This document shows positions 44,639 to 54,085 of a stretch of 58,939 nt of DNA, in pieces; the stretch's first letter is position 1, and each line of letters begins with the position of its first letter. The stretch comes from JAFGSZ01 sp964492185 (GTDB lineage: Bacteria; Bacteroidota; Bacteroidia; Bacteroidales; UBA10428). A program made the translations under genes and the position numbers. A model generated the notes under the pieces. The model saw only the letters and a list, made by a program, of their open reading frames with translations. It did not search any database and was not told the origin of the DNA. Where the stretch lies: assembly GCA_964492185.1 (NCBI GenBank), contig CAZBJH010000004.1:1-58939 (forward strand), in the 5' to 3' direction.

Positions 44639-46561
44639 CTATCCCACACTCGACAAAACCGCCCTCTTTACCAGCTTTTTTGCTGCCTCATAAATACCGT
44701 CAATATCCAGTCCGCATTCCTTAAGTAATTCAGCTTGTGATCCCTGATCCATAAACCTGTCGGGAATACCCAGCCGTTTTAATCTGGCCGTATAAGCTTT
44801 ATCACACATATACTCTGCCACAGAACTTCCAAAACCTCCTGATAAGGCACCTTCTTCAATGGTCATAACAAACTTAAAACTCCGGAATACCTCATCCAGC
44901 AACTTTTTATCAAGAGGCTTAATAAAACGCATATCGTAATGTGCAACGCTTATATTATCCATTTCCAGCCTGTCAATTGCCAGGGCAGCAGTATTACCAA
45001 TATGCCCTACAGATAATACGACCATATCCGTTCCTCTTTTCAGTAAGCGGCCTTTGCCAACGGGTATCTCCCTGAAAGGCCGTTTCCAGTCAGGCATAAC
45101 CCCCTGTCCGCGAGGATAACGAATAACAAAGGGATCGTGGTTTTTAAGCTGGGCGGTATACATCAGGTTTCGCAATTCTTCCTCGTTCATTGGTGCTGAA
45201 ACGATCATATTCGGGATAGTTCTCATAAATGACAGATCATATGCACCATGATGTGTTGCCCCGTCACCTCCCACAAGCCCTGCACGATCAAGACAAAACA
45301 CAACAGGCAATCTCTGAATTGCCACATCATGAATTACCTGGTCATACGACCTTTGAATGAAGGATGAATATATATTACAAAAAGGGATCAGTCCCTGTGT
45401 TGCCAGTCCGGCAGAAAAAGTGACCGCGTGCTGTTCAGCAATTCCCACATCAAATGTTCGTTCGGGCATCACATCCATCATGATCTTCAGTGATGAGCCG
45501 CTGGGCATGGCCGGGGTAATACCCACGATTTTCGGATTATTTTTAGCCAGCTCGAGCAGTGTGTTTCCAAATACATCCTGATAAAGAGGCGCTTGAGGCT
45601 TTTCTGATTTTACCGCCAGAATTTCCCCCGTATTCTTGTTAAACCTGCCGGGCGCGTGAAACCTGGTCTGGTTCAGCTCAGCCTGCTTAAAACCCTTTCC
45701 CTTCTTCGTAAGAATATGAAGAAGCTTGGGCCCCCGGATATCCTTCATATCTTCCATAAGCCTGGCAAGGTGCACTACATCATGTCCGTCTACCGGACCA
45801 AAATACCGGAAATTCAATGATTCAAACAGATTGCTCTGCCTCAGCAAAACAGATTTCAGGCCGTTTTCAAGTTTCTGCGCATACCCCCGGGCATTGGGAG
45901 CAATGTTGTTTATCTTACCCAACAAATTCCAGATATCGGTTTTTACCCTGTTATATGTTTTTGATGTGGTAATATCCACGAGGTACTCCTTCAAAGCGCC
46001 AACATTGGGATCAATAGCAATATTATTATCATTCAGAATAACAAGCAGGTCAGTATTCTCAGATCCTGCATGGTTCAATCCTTCAAAAGCCATTCCGCCG
46101 GTTAAAGCCCCGTCACCAATAATGGCAACCACGTTTCTTTTCGCCCCCTGCTGCCTGTCGGCAACAGCCATTCCCAGTGCAGCCGATATTGAAGTGGACG
46201 CGTGCCCCGTGCCAAAAGCATCATACTCACTTTCACTCATCTTTGGAAAACCGCTGATACCCCCGTATTTCCTGTTTGTATTAAACATTTTTCGGCGGCC
46301 GGTAAGTATTTTATGGCCATAGGCCTGATGTCCCACATCCCAAACAAGTTTATCAAAAGGAGTATTAAATACATAATGCATGGCAACTGTCAACTCAACA
46401 ACACCCAGGCTGGCACCTAAATGCCCGGGGTTGGACGAAACTTCATCAATAATGAATTGCCGTAACTCACTGCTTAATTCAACAAGTTCTTCTATACTCA
46501 ACTTCTTAAGGTCAGAAGGATACTTAATTTTTTTCAGCAGTTTGTAGTTGCTTTTTGACAT
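44639..46561 (-). CDS. dxs: 1-Deoxy-D-xylulose-5-phosphate synthase
   Basis: 640 aa. First step of the MEP isoprenoid pathway (pyruvate + glyceraldehyde 3-phosphate), which supplies the menaquinone side chain. Motifs: SSNPGHLGASLGVVELTVAMHY, VWDVGHQAYGHKILTGR, ThDP motif GDGALTGGMAFEGLNHAG ... NDNNIAIDPNVG, and DRAGLVGGDGATHHGAYDLSF in the transketolase central domain. Complete. Convergent with the phosphatase gene. Confidence 0.96.
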   Translation of the reverse strand: MSKSNYKLLKKIKYPSDLKKLSIEELVELSSELRQFIIDEVSSNPGHLGASLGVVELTVAMHYVFNTPFDKLVWDVGHQAYGHKILTGRRKMFNTNRKYGGISGFPKMSESEYDAFGTGHASTSISAALGMAVADRQQGAKRNVVAIIGDGALTGGMAFEGLNHAGSENTDLLVILNDNNIAIDPNVGALKEYLVDITTSKTYNRVKTDIWNLLGKINNIAPNARGYAQKLENGLKSVLLRQSNLFESLNFRYFGPVDGHDVVHLARLMEDMKDIRGPKLLHILTKKGKGFKQAELNQTRFHAPGRFNKNTGEILAVKSEKPQAPLYQDVFGNTLLELAKNNPKIVGITPAMPSGSSLKIMMDVMPERTFDVGIAEQHAVTFSAGLATQGLIPFCNIYSSFIQRSYDQVIHDVAIQRLPVVFCLDRAGLVGGDGATHHGAYDLSFMRTIPNMIVSAPMNEEELRNLMYTAQLKNHDPFVIRYPRGQGVMPDWKRPFREIPVGKGRLLKRGTDMVVLSVGHIGNTAALAIDRLEMDNISVAHYDMRFIKPLDKKLLDEVFRSFKFVMTIEEGALSGGFGSSVAEYMCDKAYTARLKRLGIPDRFMDQGSQAELLKECGLDIDGIYEAAKKLVKRAVLSSVG

Positions 46562-46574
46562 TTTTTATTAATGA

Positions 46575-46626
46575 CTAAATTCGGACATTATTGACAGGCA
46601 CTAAATAGTGTCTGTCAATAAACTTA
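46575..46626 (-). repeat. Remnant A/B junction fragment
   Basis: TCGGACATTATTGACAGGCACT (type A end, 46581 on) is joined through AAAT to AGTGTCTGTCAATAAACTT (type B outer arm). The 7-bp word ACTAAAT occurs on both sides of the A fragment (46574-46580 and 46599-46605). It looks like a decayed insertion or excision scar. Confidence 0.6.
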
Positions 46627-46806
46627 ACATTCAAAGTTAATAATTATTATCGATAAAAGTTGAGAGTTTTTTCCGCTTATCGTAATTTCAGCCTGTTAAA
46701 AAATAAATCTTCGTAAATTGAGTTTATACGTAAAACAGAAATAATACGGAAAATGAAAACACGATCCCTGATAAATCTCAAAATACGAGGCATAAAAATA
46801 AAAAAC

Positions 46807-47802
46807 ATGAGGAATTTATTTCTAATAATATTTGCCGGACTCCTTTTTTCCTGTGCACCTCCCCGGCAGTTCAGGGCACTTCAGAAAGAAAATGCCAGCT
46901 GCCAGGAGGAGCGGGAACTGTTAAAGAAGAACAATGAAAAGCTGACTGTAGAGAACAATGAACTGGAAGCAAAAATTGCCGGCCTGGAGAAAAAAATACA
47001 GGAATGGGGTAAAGACAGCCTCAAACGGTTTGAAGAACTGAACGCACTTAAACGGCGCTATGAAGACCTGGGTAACCGTTATGAAAACCTTAAGGAAGCA
47101 CAGGAATCCATTCTGGAAGGAAGTGCCAGTGAAGCAAGAGAATTGCTCGGTCAGTTGCAGTCAACCCAGGAGGATCTGCAAAACCGGGAAGATAAGCTGA
47201 ATGAATTATCCCGTGAAATTGACCAGGACAAACGCGAGCTTGAACATCTTAGAAGCGAGCTGGAATCACGGAATGCACGGCTTGTCGAGCTTGAAAATAT
47301 TTTACAGCGCAAAGAAGAAGCAGTGAATGAGCTGAAGAATAAAGTATCGGCAGCGCTTATGGGATTCGAAGGAGAAGGGCTAACAGTCACCCAGAAGAAC
47401 GGTAAAGTATATGTTTCGCTTGAGGAAAAACTTCTTTTTGGCAGCGGCAGTACGGAAGTCGACGCCAAAGGTGTGAGCGCGTTAAAAAAGCTTGCCGGCG
47501 TGCTGGAGAATAACAGGGATATCAACATTATGATCGAAGGTCATACCGATGATGTGCCGGTGATCCCGGGATCGCGCTTTAAAGACAACTGGGGCCTCAG
47601 TGTTCAGCGTGCAACAGCCATTGTAAGGATCCTTCTTGACGGCACCACAATTAATCCCCGCCGCCTGACAGCAGCCGGCAGGAGTGAGTTCATGCCGGTG
47701 GATACGGGCAAAACTGCCGAAGCACGTCAGAAAAACCGCCGAACAGAGATCATACTCACGCCCAACCTTGATGAGCTTTTCAGAATACTGGAAACTAACT
47801 GA
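46807..47802 (+). CDS. OmpA-family lipoprotein with coiled-coil region
   Basis: 331 aa from the ATG at 46807; an in-frame ATG at 46753 adds 18 polar residues ahead of the signal peptide. Lipobox LLFSC puts the lipidated cysteine at residue 16. A long coiled coil (ALQKENASCQEERELLKKNN ... ELKNKVSAALMGF, ~25-205) precedes a C-terminal OmpA peptidoglycan-binding domain (INIMIEGHTDDVPV; NWGLSVQRATAIVRIL; GRSEFMPVDTG ... NRRTEIIL). Probably anchors the outer membrane to the cell wall. Confidence 0.9.
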   Translation: MRNLFLIIFAGLLFSCAPPRQFRALQKENASCQEERELLKKNNEKLTVENNELEAKIAGLEKKIQEWGKDSLKRFEELNALKRRYEDLGNRYENLKEAQESILEGSASEARELLGQLQSTQEDLQNREDKLNELSREIDQDKRELEHLRSELESRNARLVELENILQRKEEAVNELKNKVSAALMGFEGEGLTVTQKNGKVYVSLEEKLLFGSGSTEVDAKGVSALKKLAGVLENNRDINIMIEGHTDDVPVIPGSRFKDNWGLSVQRATAIVRILLDGTTINPRRLTAAGRSEFMPVDTGKTAEARQKNRRTEIILTPNLDELFRILETN

Positions 47803-47885
47803 CATTCTCATCTTTTAATACATACACTGTAATGATAGCAATCCAGGATCGTCTTATAACAAAAGAAATAATACGCATATTATAC

Positions 47886-48151
47886 AGTGTATGTCAATAA
47901 AGTTGGCAAAATGTTCAACCGGTAATACAGAATAGCCATATATCCTATGCCGTTTATAAAGTCATAGTGTTTGTTCAGAATGTTCAAGATCAAGGCGCGC
48001 GAACCGAACGAAGTGAGCTCTTGAACACCTTTAAAAATTATTAACGTTGTGAAAAACATTTTAAACCGCGGTATACGCTAGGGTATTCGAGGATTTAAAA
48101 TTTTGGCAGCAACGCGGATATCGGGCATTATGGAGAGACACTAAATAGTGT
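47886..48151 (-). repeat. Type A element with B-type outer arm
   Basis: Reverse-oriented type A (47966-48142: AGTGTTTGTTCAGAATG ... GGATATCGGGCATTATGGA ... ACACT) preceded by an outer arm at 47886 (AGTGTATGTCAATAAAG + TTGGCAAAATG + ACCGGT). The right end forms the palindrome ACACTAAATAGTGT (48138-48151). Confidence 0.82.
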
Positions 48152-48226
48152 AAAGGTAAATTTACGAGGGGCTATTTTTTGGTACCCTGTCAGCATGGAC
48201 TCATATCCCCTTTTGTAAAGTAATTC

Positions 48227-48301
48227 GGGCCTGCTGAAAAACACGAAATAAATTTATATTCAAAACAATTTTGATGCACTACAGACTTTTTCAGCAGACA
48301 A
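48227..48301 (+). repeat. Type C MITE, short deletion derivative
   Basis: GGGCCTGCTGAAAAACACG at the left and GACTTTTTCAGCAGACA at the right form the type C terminal inverted repeat; only ~40 bp remain between them, against ~200 bp in the copy at 58695. Standing 21 nt after the stop of the leftward GH43 gene, the hairpin may also act as a terminator. Confidence 0.75.
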
Positions 48302-48322
48302 TGTTAATCTTTTCGACTTTGC

Positions 48323-50896
48323 TCATAATATTGATTTTATAACATGAAGATGTTGATTTCTCCTTACCTTAATAATTATAAAACCTTGTAAAGAATTTAA
48401 TTTCTTCAGGTTTGATTTTGCATGGAAAGTTTGAATGGTTTGTCCCGAACTATTGTATATAGTTATTACATCACCAGGAATAAGGCCTTTCAGATACTTA
48501 ATGTTGTTATTTGTAATAACTGATATTTGAAAGGATTCATGTTGATTGGGATCAACAGTAACAAGATCGTTGCTGAACTGCCACCAGTTAATATTCATCA
48601 AGAACCCACCACCACCAGAAAATACCAGGTAAAGATCATGAGTGCCGGAAGCAATATCAACATCACATGATGCTGTTTCCCAACTTTGCCATCCACCGGT
48701 TTCGTTTACAGTACAAGTGCCAACAAGCACACCATCCGGGTTATCAAGACATAGCTCAATATTACCGCCATTTGTTTCTGAAGCTACCCTGACATCAAAT
48801 GAAGTTGCTCCATTTTCGAAATCAAGGCTATTAAACCTCACCCAATCTCCGTCCTCAATATAGGCTATATTTAACCCGCCTCCTATATCACTGCAATTCT
48901 CAGTTTCTATCCCGGATTGTGCACTAAATTCCTCAGCTTCATTTTGATTGTATGGGCTTCGGTTGCTCACTATAACATTTATAATTGTTGACCTGGTTTC
49001 ACCAAGCTCTCCCTTATAGCTTGCCGTGATATCTACTTCACCTGCACTTATAGCCTCGATTGCTCCGTTAATTATGGTGGCAATATCAGGGCTTGGGTTA
49101 TCGTAAGTGGCTTTATTAGTTACAATCTCAACATGCCCGTCATTAAATTGAGCTGATATTTCAATAGGTAAAGATTCACCCGTGAATAATTCAACTGAAT
49201 TAGTATTTGCATAAACCTGTTGCACAGAAAGCTCACTTTCTTTATTGACAACAATTATTTTTACCGAATCATTTTTCTCATTGTAACTTGTAGATACTAT
49301 CACCTCACCATAACCCAGGCCCCTTACAATACCATCTGCAATTGAAACCCGGTTTTCGGGATTGAAGGTAAAGGTGGATTCGGATGTTATATCCTGGCTT
49401 GTGCCATCGGCATAAATAGCGGTCACATTAATGTTTGTGCTATTATGCCCTGCAATGGTGTCAATTTTATATTCATCTATGGTAGCGTTTAAAGCAAGAA
49501 GATCCTGTGTATCTGTTTTTTCGGTAAACATCCAATAGTCAAAATGAAACAGGTTTTCCGCGTCAACTCCTTTAAACGAGAAATAGATATCATGTACACC
49601 TGTTACTGAATCAGTGGCTATTGTCTCCAGCTTCCAGTCGTCCAATCCCCCGGTATAGGAAACCGGTACCGTTCCTATCAGCCGTCCATCTGATTGATCA
49701 ATTCGAATTTCAAATGTACCTCCTTTTAAAATTCCAGTCCCGGCTTCGCTTGCGATGCTGGCGGAAAATGCTGCCGGTCCCGATGCGCCAAAATCAACAC
49801 CTCTCACTTTGATCCAGTCGCCGTTTTCTATGTTATTTACATTCATTCCTCCTTCACTGCATTTTTCCGTATAAATACCATTTTGTGCATCCATGGTTTC
49901 AGCTTCAACACGCTGGTAAGGATCAACGTAATCCAGTTGTTCCAATCCATCGACTGTGTTTTCCATCATTTCAATCGAACCATCTTCATTATGCGAGAAC
50001 TGATCAACACAAAGATTGCGTTTATAGGTTGGCTCTATACCGGCTTCATTGGACACATAGCGATTGTGATAAGCCTGATACCAATTACCCTTATAGTTAA
50101 AAATAGCCTGATGGTTATTGTTATTGTTACGCGGTGGTTGTTGTGAAACTATGCCTCCATAGCTAAACCCGGACATTGGATTGACACTTGTAAGGTAATC
50201 TATACGCATACCAGCGCTTGGATTTGTAGAGTAGGTGAAATAATAAGTACCGTTGTGCTTATGCATCCAGGATGCTTCAAAAAAATCCAGCGCGGTGATC
50301 TGTTGCGCGGGTCCATCCAGGCTTATCATATCTTCGTTTAGCCTGGCAACGCGCACATTGTCATCACCATTTCCACCGAAGTATATATAAGCCTGACCGT
50401 CATCATCAATAAAAGTCATGGGATCGAACAACCACATATTATCAGCGGGTAATACACCAGGTGTACTGGTTTTAATTAACAAATCGTCAAGAGGATCTTT
50501 AAATGGTCCTAAAGGGTTGTCAGCTGAGGCTACACCAATACCGGAACCTCCATCACCAAAGTATAAATAAAATTTACCATTGAGTTCAACGACAGAGGGA
50601 GCCCAACTGCGATTGGCCCAGGAGGCATCCCGGGGAACACGGAAAACAACACCATGGTCAGTCCAGTTTTTCATATCGCTACTCGATACACAAACTATCG
50701 ACTGCATGAGATATCCGCCTTCACCGTCATCAGCATTTTCATCGTCATTGGAGCAGTAAAGATATACACGGCCATTATACACCATTGCTCCGGGATCAGC
50801 CAGATACCTATGCGATATAATCGGATAATCGGCTAAAATATTTTGAGAAAAACTTATTAAAATGAAAAAAGCAAGTAACTTCAATTTTTGTATCAT
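48323..50896 (-). CDS. Secreted GH43 glycosidase with two CBM6 domains and C-terminal sorting-like tail
   Basis: 857 aa. Signal peptide 1-22 (LLAFFILISFSQNILA). The five-blade GH43 domain (~25-330) has base D34 (LADPGAMVY), pKa-modulating D158 (WLFDPM) and general acid E207 (FFEASW). Then CBM6 (~335-475, EAETMDAQNGIYTEKCSEGG), two BIG2/Ig-like stretches (~480-650), a second CBM6 (~655-790, EAEEFSAQSGIETENCSDIGGG), and a final beta-rich tail (ITIYNSSGQTIQTFHAKSNLKK) resembling type IX secretion sorting domains. Likely an arabinofuranosidase or xylosidase acting on xylan at the cell surface. Confidence 0.9.
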   Translation of the reverse strand: MIQKLKLLAFFILISFSQNILADYPIISHRYLADPGAMVYNGRVYLYCSNDDENADDGEGGYLMQSIVCVSSSDMKNWTDHGVVFRVPRDASWANRSWAPSVVELNGKFYLYFGDGGSGIGVASADNPLGPFKDPLDDLLIKTSTPGVLPADNMWLFDPMTFIDDDGQAYIYFGGNGDDNVRVARLNEDMISLDGPAQQITALDFFEASWMHKHNGTYYFTYSTNPSAGMRIDYLTSVNPMSGFSYGGIVSQQPPRNNNNNHQAIFNYKGNWYQAYHNRYVSNEAGIEPTYKRNLCVDQFSHNEDGSIEMMENTVDGLEQLDYVDPYQRVEAETMDAQNGIYTEKCSEGGMNVNNIENGDWIKVRGVDFGASGPAAFSASIASEAGTGILKGGTFEIRIDQSDGRLIGTVPVSYTGGLDDWKLETIATDSVTGVHDIYFSFKGVDAENLFHFDYWMFTEKTDTQDLLALNATIDEYKIDTIAGHNSTNINVTAIYADGTSQDITSESTFTFNPENRVSIADGIVRGLGYGEVIVSTSYNEKNDSVKIIVVNKESELSVQQVYANTNSVELFTGESLPIEISAQFNDGHVEIVTNKATYDNPSPDIATIINGAIEAISAGEVDITASYKGELGETRSTIINVIVSNRSPYNQNEAEEFSAQSGIETENCSDIGGGLNIAYIEDGDWVRFNSLDFENGATSFDVRVASETNGGNIELCLDNPDGVLVGTCTVNETGGWQSWETASCDVDIASGTHDLYLVFSGGGGFLMNINWWQFSNDLVTVDPNQHESFQISVITNNNIKYLKGLIPGDVITIYNSSGQTIQTFHAKSNLKKLNSLQGFIIIKVRRNQHLHVIKSIL

Positions 50897-50926
50897 ATCA
50901 TATTTTGTTATTTATTTATATTGATT

Positions 50927-52195
50927 TTAATCATCTATCCTTGAATCATTACCGGTAGTAGCGTATAATCCAATCATGGCTCCGGTAAAACCACCGGAAA
51001 CATTAGTGCTAAGGATATCACCGGAAACAATTCCTCCTAAATTCCGGAAATCATCGTCATCAGTGGCATATGCAAATCCATATTCATCGCCATTGGCTTT
51101 CACCTGAAGTTTAATCGGTTTCTTAATATCAATTTGGATACTTGTCACTATTTTAGATACAGCCTCTGGTTTTCTATTGCGTTTGCTTTCAGTTCTCTCC
51201 AATAGCAGCATATAATCCTCTCCCTTTTTTGTGATTCCGAATACATAATTCGAAGATTCATTTTGTAAGCAAACAATTCCGGCTAAATCTTTTTCAGAAT
51301 CCGGCTTATAATCAATGGTTGTTGTGAAAGAGAAGCCTTTATGTTGTTGTCTGTAGAAAAGGGTTGATGTAGGTCTAAGCTCCTTAATATTCGCTTCGAA
51401 AGGATTAATTTGCAACCCCTCCCCGGTCAATTCGATAAAACGCTCCCGTGGACCTCTTAACCCAAATGAGTTTCTCAGAAATATCAACACCTCCATCAAC
51501 AATGATTTTATCACTACCTTCAATCACCTGATCTTTATCTAAATCATAATCCCAGATTTTATTACCCGATGTCCATTATAAAGTTCTTTTACAGAATCAT
51601 GCGCATCATTATGAACAACATAAGCTTTGCTATCATCGTCGAAGAAAATGGACGGATCAATCCCGTTAAAATCCACCTTTATAGGTTCGCTCCAACCTTG
51701 CATAGGATCTTTGATCTTCACAATAATATTACCCAAACCACCAGCAAAGGCTGTTGTTATCATATAAAAAGTGCTGTTGCCAGGATTGTATGCAATCGCT
51801 GGTGCATAAACACCATGGCTTATTCCGGCTTTACTCACATCCAGTTGGGATGTTCGGTCAAGTACATGCCCAATTTGAGTCCAGTTTACCAAATCGTGAC
51901 TATGAAAAATCGTAACTCCGGGAAACATCGCAAACGATGAACAAATCAAATAATAATCATCATCCTTCCTGACGATGGAAGGATCCGGATAGCATCCTTG
52001 TAAAACAGGATTATAAAACTCATCCGGTGCCAATATATAATCTTTGTAAACATGGTCGTTCCCCTGATAAACAACCTTCGAGAAAATTGGTATATTCTTT
52101 GGTGATTTACTTTCTGTATCTCCATTTCCCAATATTACCCCAAACAAACTCATCGCCATAATAAGGCTTGTTATTCTAATTCTTACTTGCTTCAT
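50927..52195 (-). pseudogene. Broken GH43 xylosidase/arabinofuranosidase
   Basis: Two overlapping pieces of one gene. The N-terminal piece (52195-51539) has a signal peptide and GH43 blades with base D71 (CYPDPSIVRKDDDYYLICSS) and GIDPSIFFDDD. At 51560 or so the frame is lost in an A-run (GTAATAAAATCTGGG): one added base would continue as VIK-IWDYDLDKDQVIEGSDK ... EKLIWV. There the WxEGP blade carrying the general acid and about 150 residues are missing, and the text jumps to the C-terminal beta-sandwich (LRGPRERFIELTGEGLQI ..., frame 51523-50927). A frameshift plus an internal deletion thus inactivate it. Confidence 0.88.
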
Positions 52196-52330
52196 TACTG
52201 CTTTTTTTATTTAAGTTTATTTTAAATTACCGTTTTTAATTAAAATAATACGCATACACCCTCTCAATGGTTAGGGTTTTGAGCTAAAATTTACAATATA
52301 ACCGGACTTATTATCATTTGTTTTCTAAAT

Positions 52331-52556
52331 AGTGTCTTTCCATAAAGTCCCATTTGCCGCGTTACGCTTGTCCGAAAATTGCTCATTTACGACAAGTAAA
52401 CTCTGCATTTTCGGACCGCGCGAGCCTTGCAAATGGAACCTTCTGAACAGAAACATGTATGGATAAATATTTCAACTACTTTATAGACTGACTCTAATTA
52501 ATGTTCTGATTTACAAAAAATTAATCTTCACATCATCCTCATTATAAATTTATTTC
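52331..52556 (-). repeat. Long type B element, inverted copy of 20540-20765
   Basis: 226 bp, the same length as the unit upstream of the RND operon. 52331-52495 is the type B hairpin (AGTGTCTTTCCATAAAG ... TATAGACTGACTCT), followed by the shared extension AATTAATGTTCTGATTTAC ... CATTATAAATTTATTTCC. The flanks differ from those of the other copy. It lies upstream of the broken GH43. Confidence 0.85.
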
Positions 52557-52654
52557 CATGCGAGTTTTGGTTGCAATAATAAATTCAGATTTTGAAACAA
52601 GAGTTGGTAAAAAAATTGTAGCCGGATAGCATATCAGTAAAAGCAATTTTATAG

Positions 52655-52861
52655 CAATTAAGTCGTGAGATTGAGATTTGTCCGGAACTAGAAGAAAAAA
52701 TTGCCGGGGCTAGCCATACCAAACGACATTGCTACAATAAGCAACAACTCACCATTATCCTTGAACATTTTTGTATGATCTGGAAGTTAAGTCTATTTTT
52801 ACCCCATTTCAAGGCCTTAGAGCATCGTTTTTGGGGGTATAAAGACACCTCTAAGAAATAA
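52655..52861 (+). pseudogene. Possible remnant of a small DUF4248-like gene
   Basis: A 68-codon frame without start reads QLSREIEICPELEEKIAG, then SHTKRHCYNKQQLTIILEHF, ending with TAA at 52859. The frame continues upstream through a TAG (52652) with sensible residues (SISVKAIL). The pattern L-x-REIE-x-x-x-EL-x-x-K ... Y-x-x-x-Q-x-x-I-I-x-x-HL recalls DUF4248, common in Bacteroidota. A perfect terminator starts at the stop codon. Weak evidence. Confidence 0.3.
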
Positions 52862-52886
52862 AGCCCTGAATCCCCGGGCTTTTTTA
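52860..52886 (+). terminator. Rho-independent terminator after the remnant frame
   Basis: AAAGCCC (52860-52866) pairs with GGGCTTT (52876-52882), 9-nt loop, followed by T-run. It overlaps the TAA of the degenerate frame. Confidence 0.75.
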
Positions 52887-53087
52887 ATGTGCGATCTTTG
52901 CTGTGTTTCTCTTTGAAATAGGAAAGCATTGATACTGTATATATTAATTGAAAATCAAAATTCAACATTCGATATTCCTAAATCTAAAAAATGAATACCG
53001 ATTATTATTAACAGCTTTATTTTGATTATTGTCTTAATGGGTAATATCAATCACGCTTGATATCTGATTACCAGAAAACAGACGCAC

Positions 53088-53130
53088 AAAAAAAAATTCT
53101 GCCAAGCGTTAGGCACGATGGCAGAATTTT
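53088..53130 (-). terminator. Rho-independent terminator of the esterase operon
   Basis: A perfect 12-bp stem, AAAATTCTGCCA (53093-53104) with TGGCAGAATTTT (53119-53130), 14-nt loop; on the reverse strand it is followed by a long T-run. It lies about 70 nt past the stop of the leftward acetylesterase gene. Confidence 0.85.
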
Positions 53131-53197
53131 ATTAACTATCTGTTTTTGAGAATTATGCTGGTGCTAATCGAAATTTTTACCAGCCTCAATCCATTTT

Positions 53198-54046
53198 TTA
53201 TTCATCGATGGTATACCCTTGTATGGCAAGCATCTTTTCACCATACCGCTTACCCAGGATGCGGTAACCTTCTGCTGTAAAATGTAGCTTGTCGGGTTTT
53301 GACGGGCATCCTTTTGAAGAAATCACGTACGAATGCGGCAGGATATCAGGCAGTGTGCCGATAAAAACATTCATTCCGGCACATTTTCCATCCTGATCTT
53401 CATTTACTGTTTCACCGGCAAGCAAGGGTGTTTCTTCAGGGTTCAGATTTAAATCACGCGTTAAATTGTCGTAAATCCCTTTCACTTTGATAGTCCAGAG
53501 CGTATCGTTGAGATTGGATTCACCCTGGTGCAAAAGAATTCCCTTGATAACACCATCTTTTTGAGCCAATTTTGCCAAATTCACCAGGTATTGATAAGGA
53601 TTACCTTCATATTCCTCAATCCAACCCTGCATCCAGTCCGGGGCCGTTTCAACATAAGATTTATAGCTTTCCTTCCCGAACAGCTCAATCCTACAACCCG
53701 GTACTGAAACATTAATGACGCCCACGATGATGTTTTCAGGTAAATTTTCCACCATGGTACGCCCGAAAAAATCAGCGGGTGAAAGCCCGGAGGTACAACG
53801 GCAAAGTGGAGGCACTGCTGTGTACCACTTCCCTTTTTCCCTTCCAATGTCAGAACAATCCACCGACTGAAAAACCTGAAAACGGGGATCGACTATCGAA
53901 TCCTGCGCTTTGGCTTTTGCAGCACCGTCCATATTTGATTGCCCAAAACACAGGTAGATATGAAAATTTGGGTCTTGTGAATAAGCTGTAGAAGCAGATA
54001 ATACTACTGCCATTATAATGAATGCTATTGATTTTATGGTTTTCAT
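53198..54046 (-). CDS. SGNH-type carbohydrate acetylesterase (CE6-like)
   Basis: 282 aa from the ATG at 54046; the frame opens 9 codons upstream. Signal peptide 1-23 (FIIMAVVLSASTAYS). Catalytic block I is GQSNMDG with Ser37; HQGESN (block III) and DKLHF with D252/H255 complete the triad. Length and blocks fit the sialate O-acetylesterase / acetyl xylan esterase group (CE6). Secreted; removes acetyl groups from plant polysaccharide. Third gene of a leftward operon ending at a strong terminator. Confidence 0.85.
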   Translation of the reverse strand: MKTIKSIAFIIMAVVLSASTAYSQDPNFHIYLCFGQSNMDGAAKAKAQDSIVDPRFQVFQSVDCSDIGREKGKWYTAVPPLCRCTSGLSPADFFGRTMVENLPENIIVGVINVSVPGCRIELFGKESYKSYVETAPDWMQGWIEEYEGNPYQYLVNLAKLAQKDGVIKGILLHQGESNLNDTLWTIKVKGIYDNLTRDLNLNPEETPLLAGETVNEDQDGKCAGMNVFIGTLPDILPHSYVISSKGCPSKPDKLHFTAEGYRILGKRYGEKMLAIQGYTIDE

Positions 54047-54085
54047 AACCGAATCTATATATAAATCTGACAAACTAATCCATTT

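Noticed and set aside
45726..46322. 198-aa open frame opposite dxs
   Set aside because: Antisense to a complete dxs; no domain or start signal.
52732..52968. 78-aa frame on the reverse strand
   Set aside because: It runs through a terminator hairpin and opposite a more protein-like frame.
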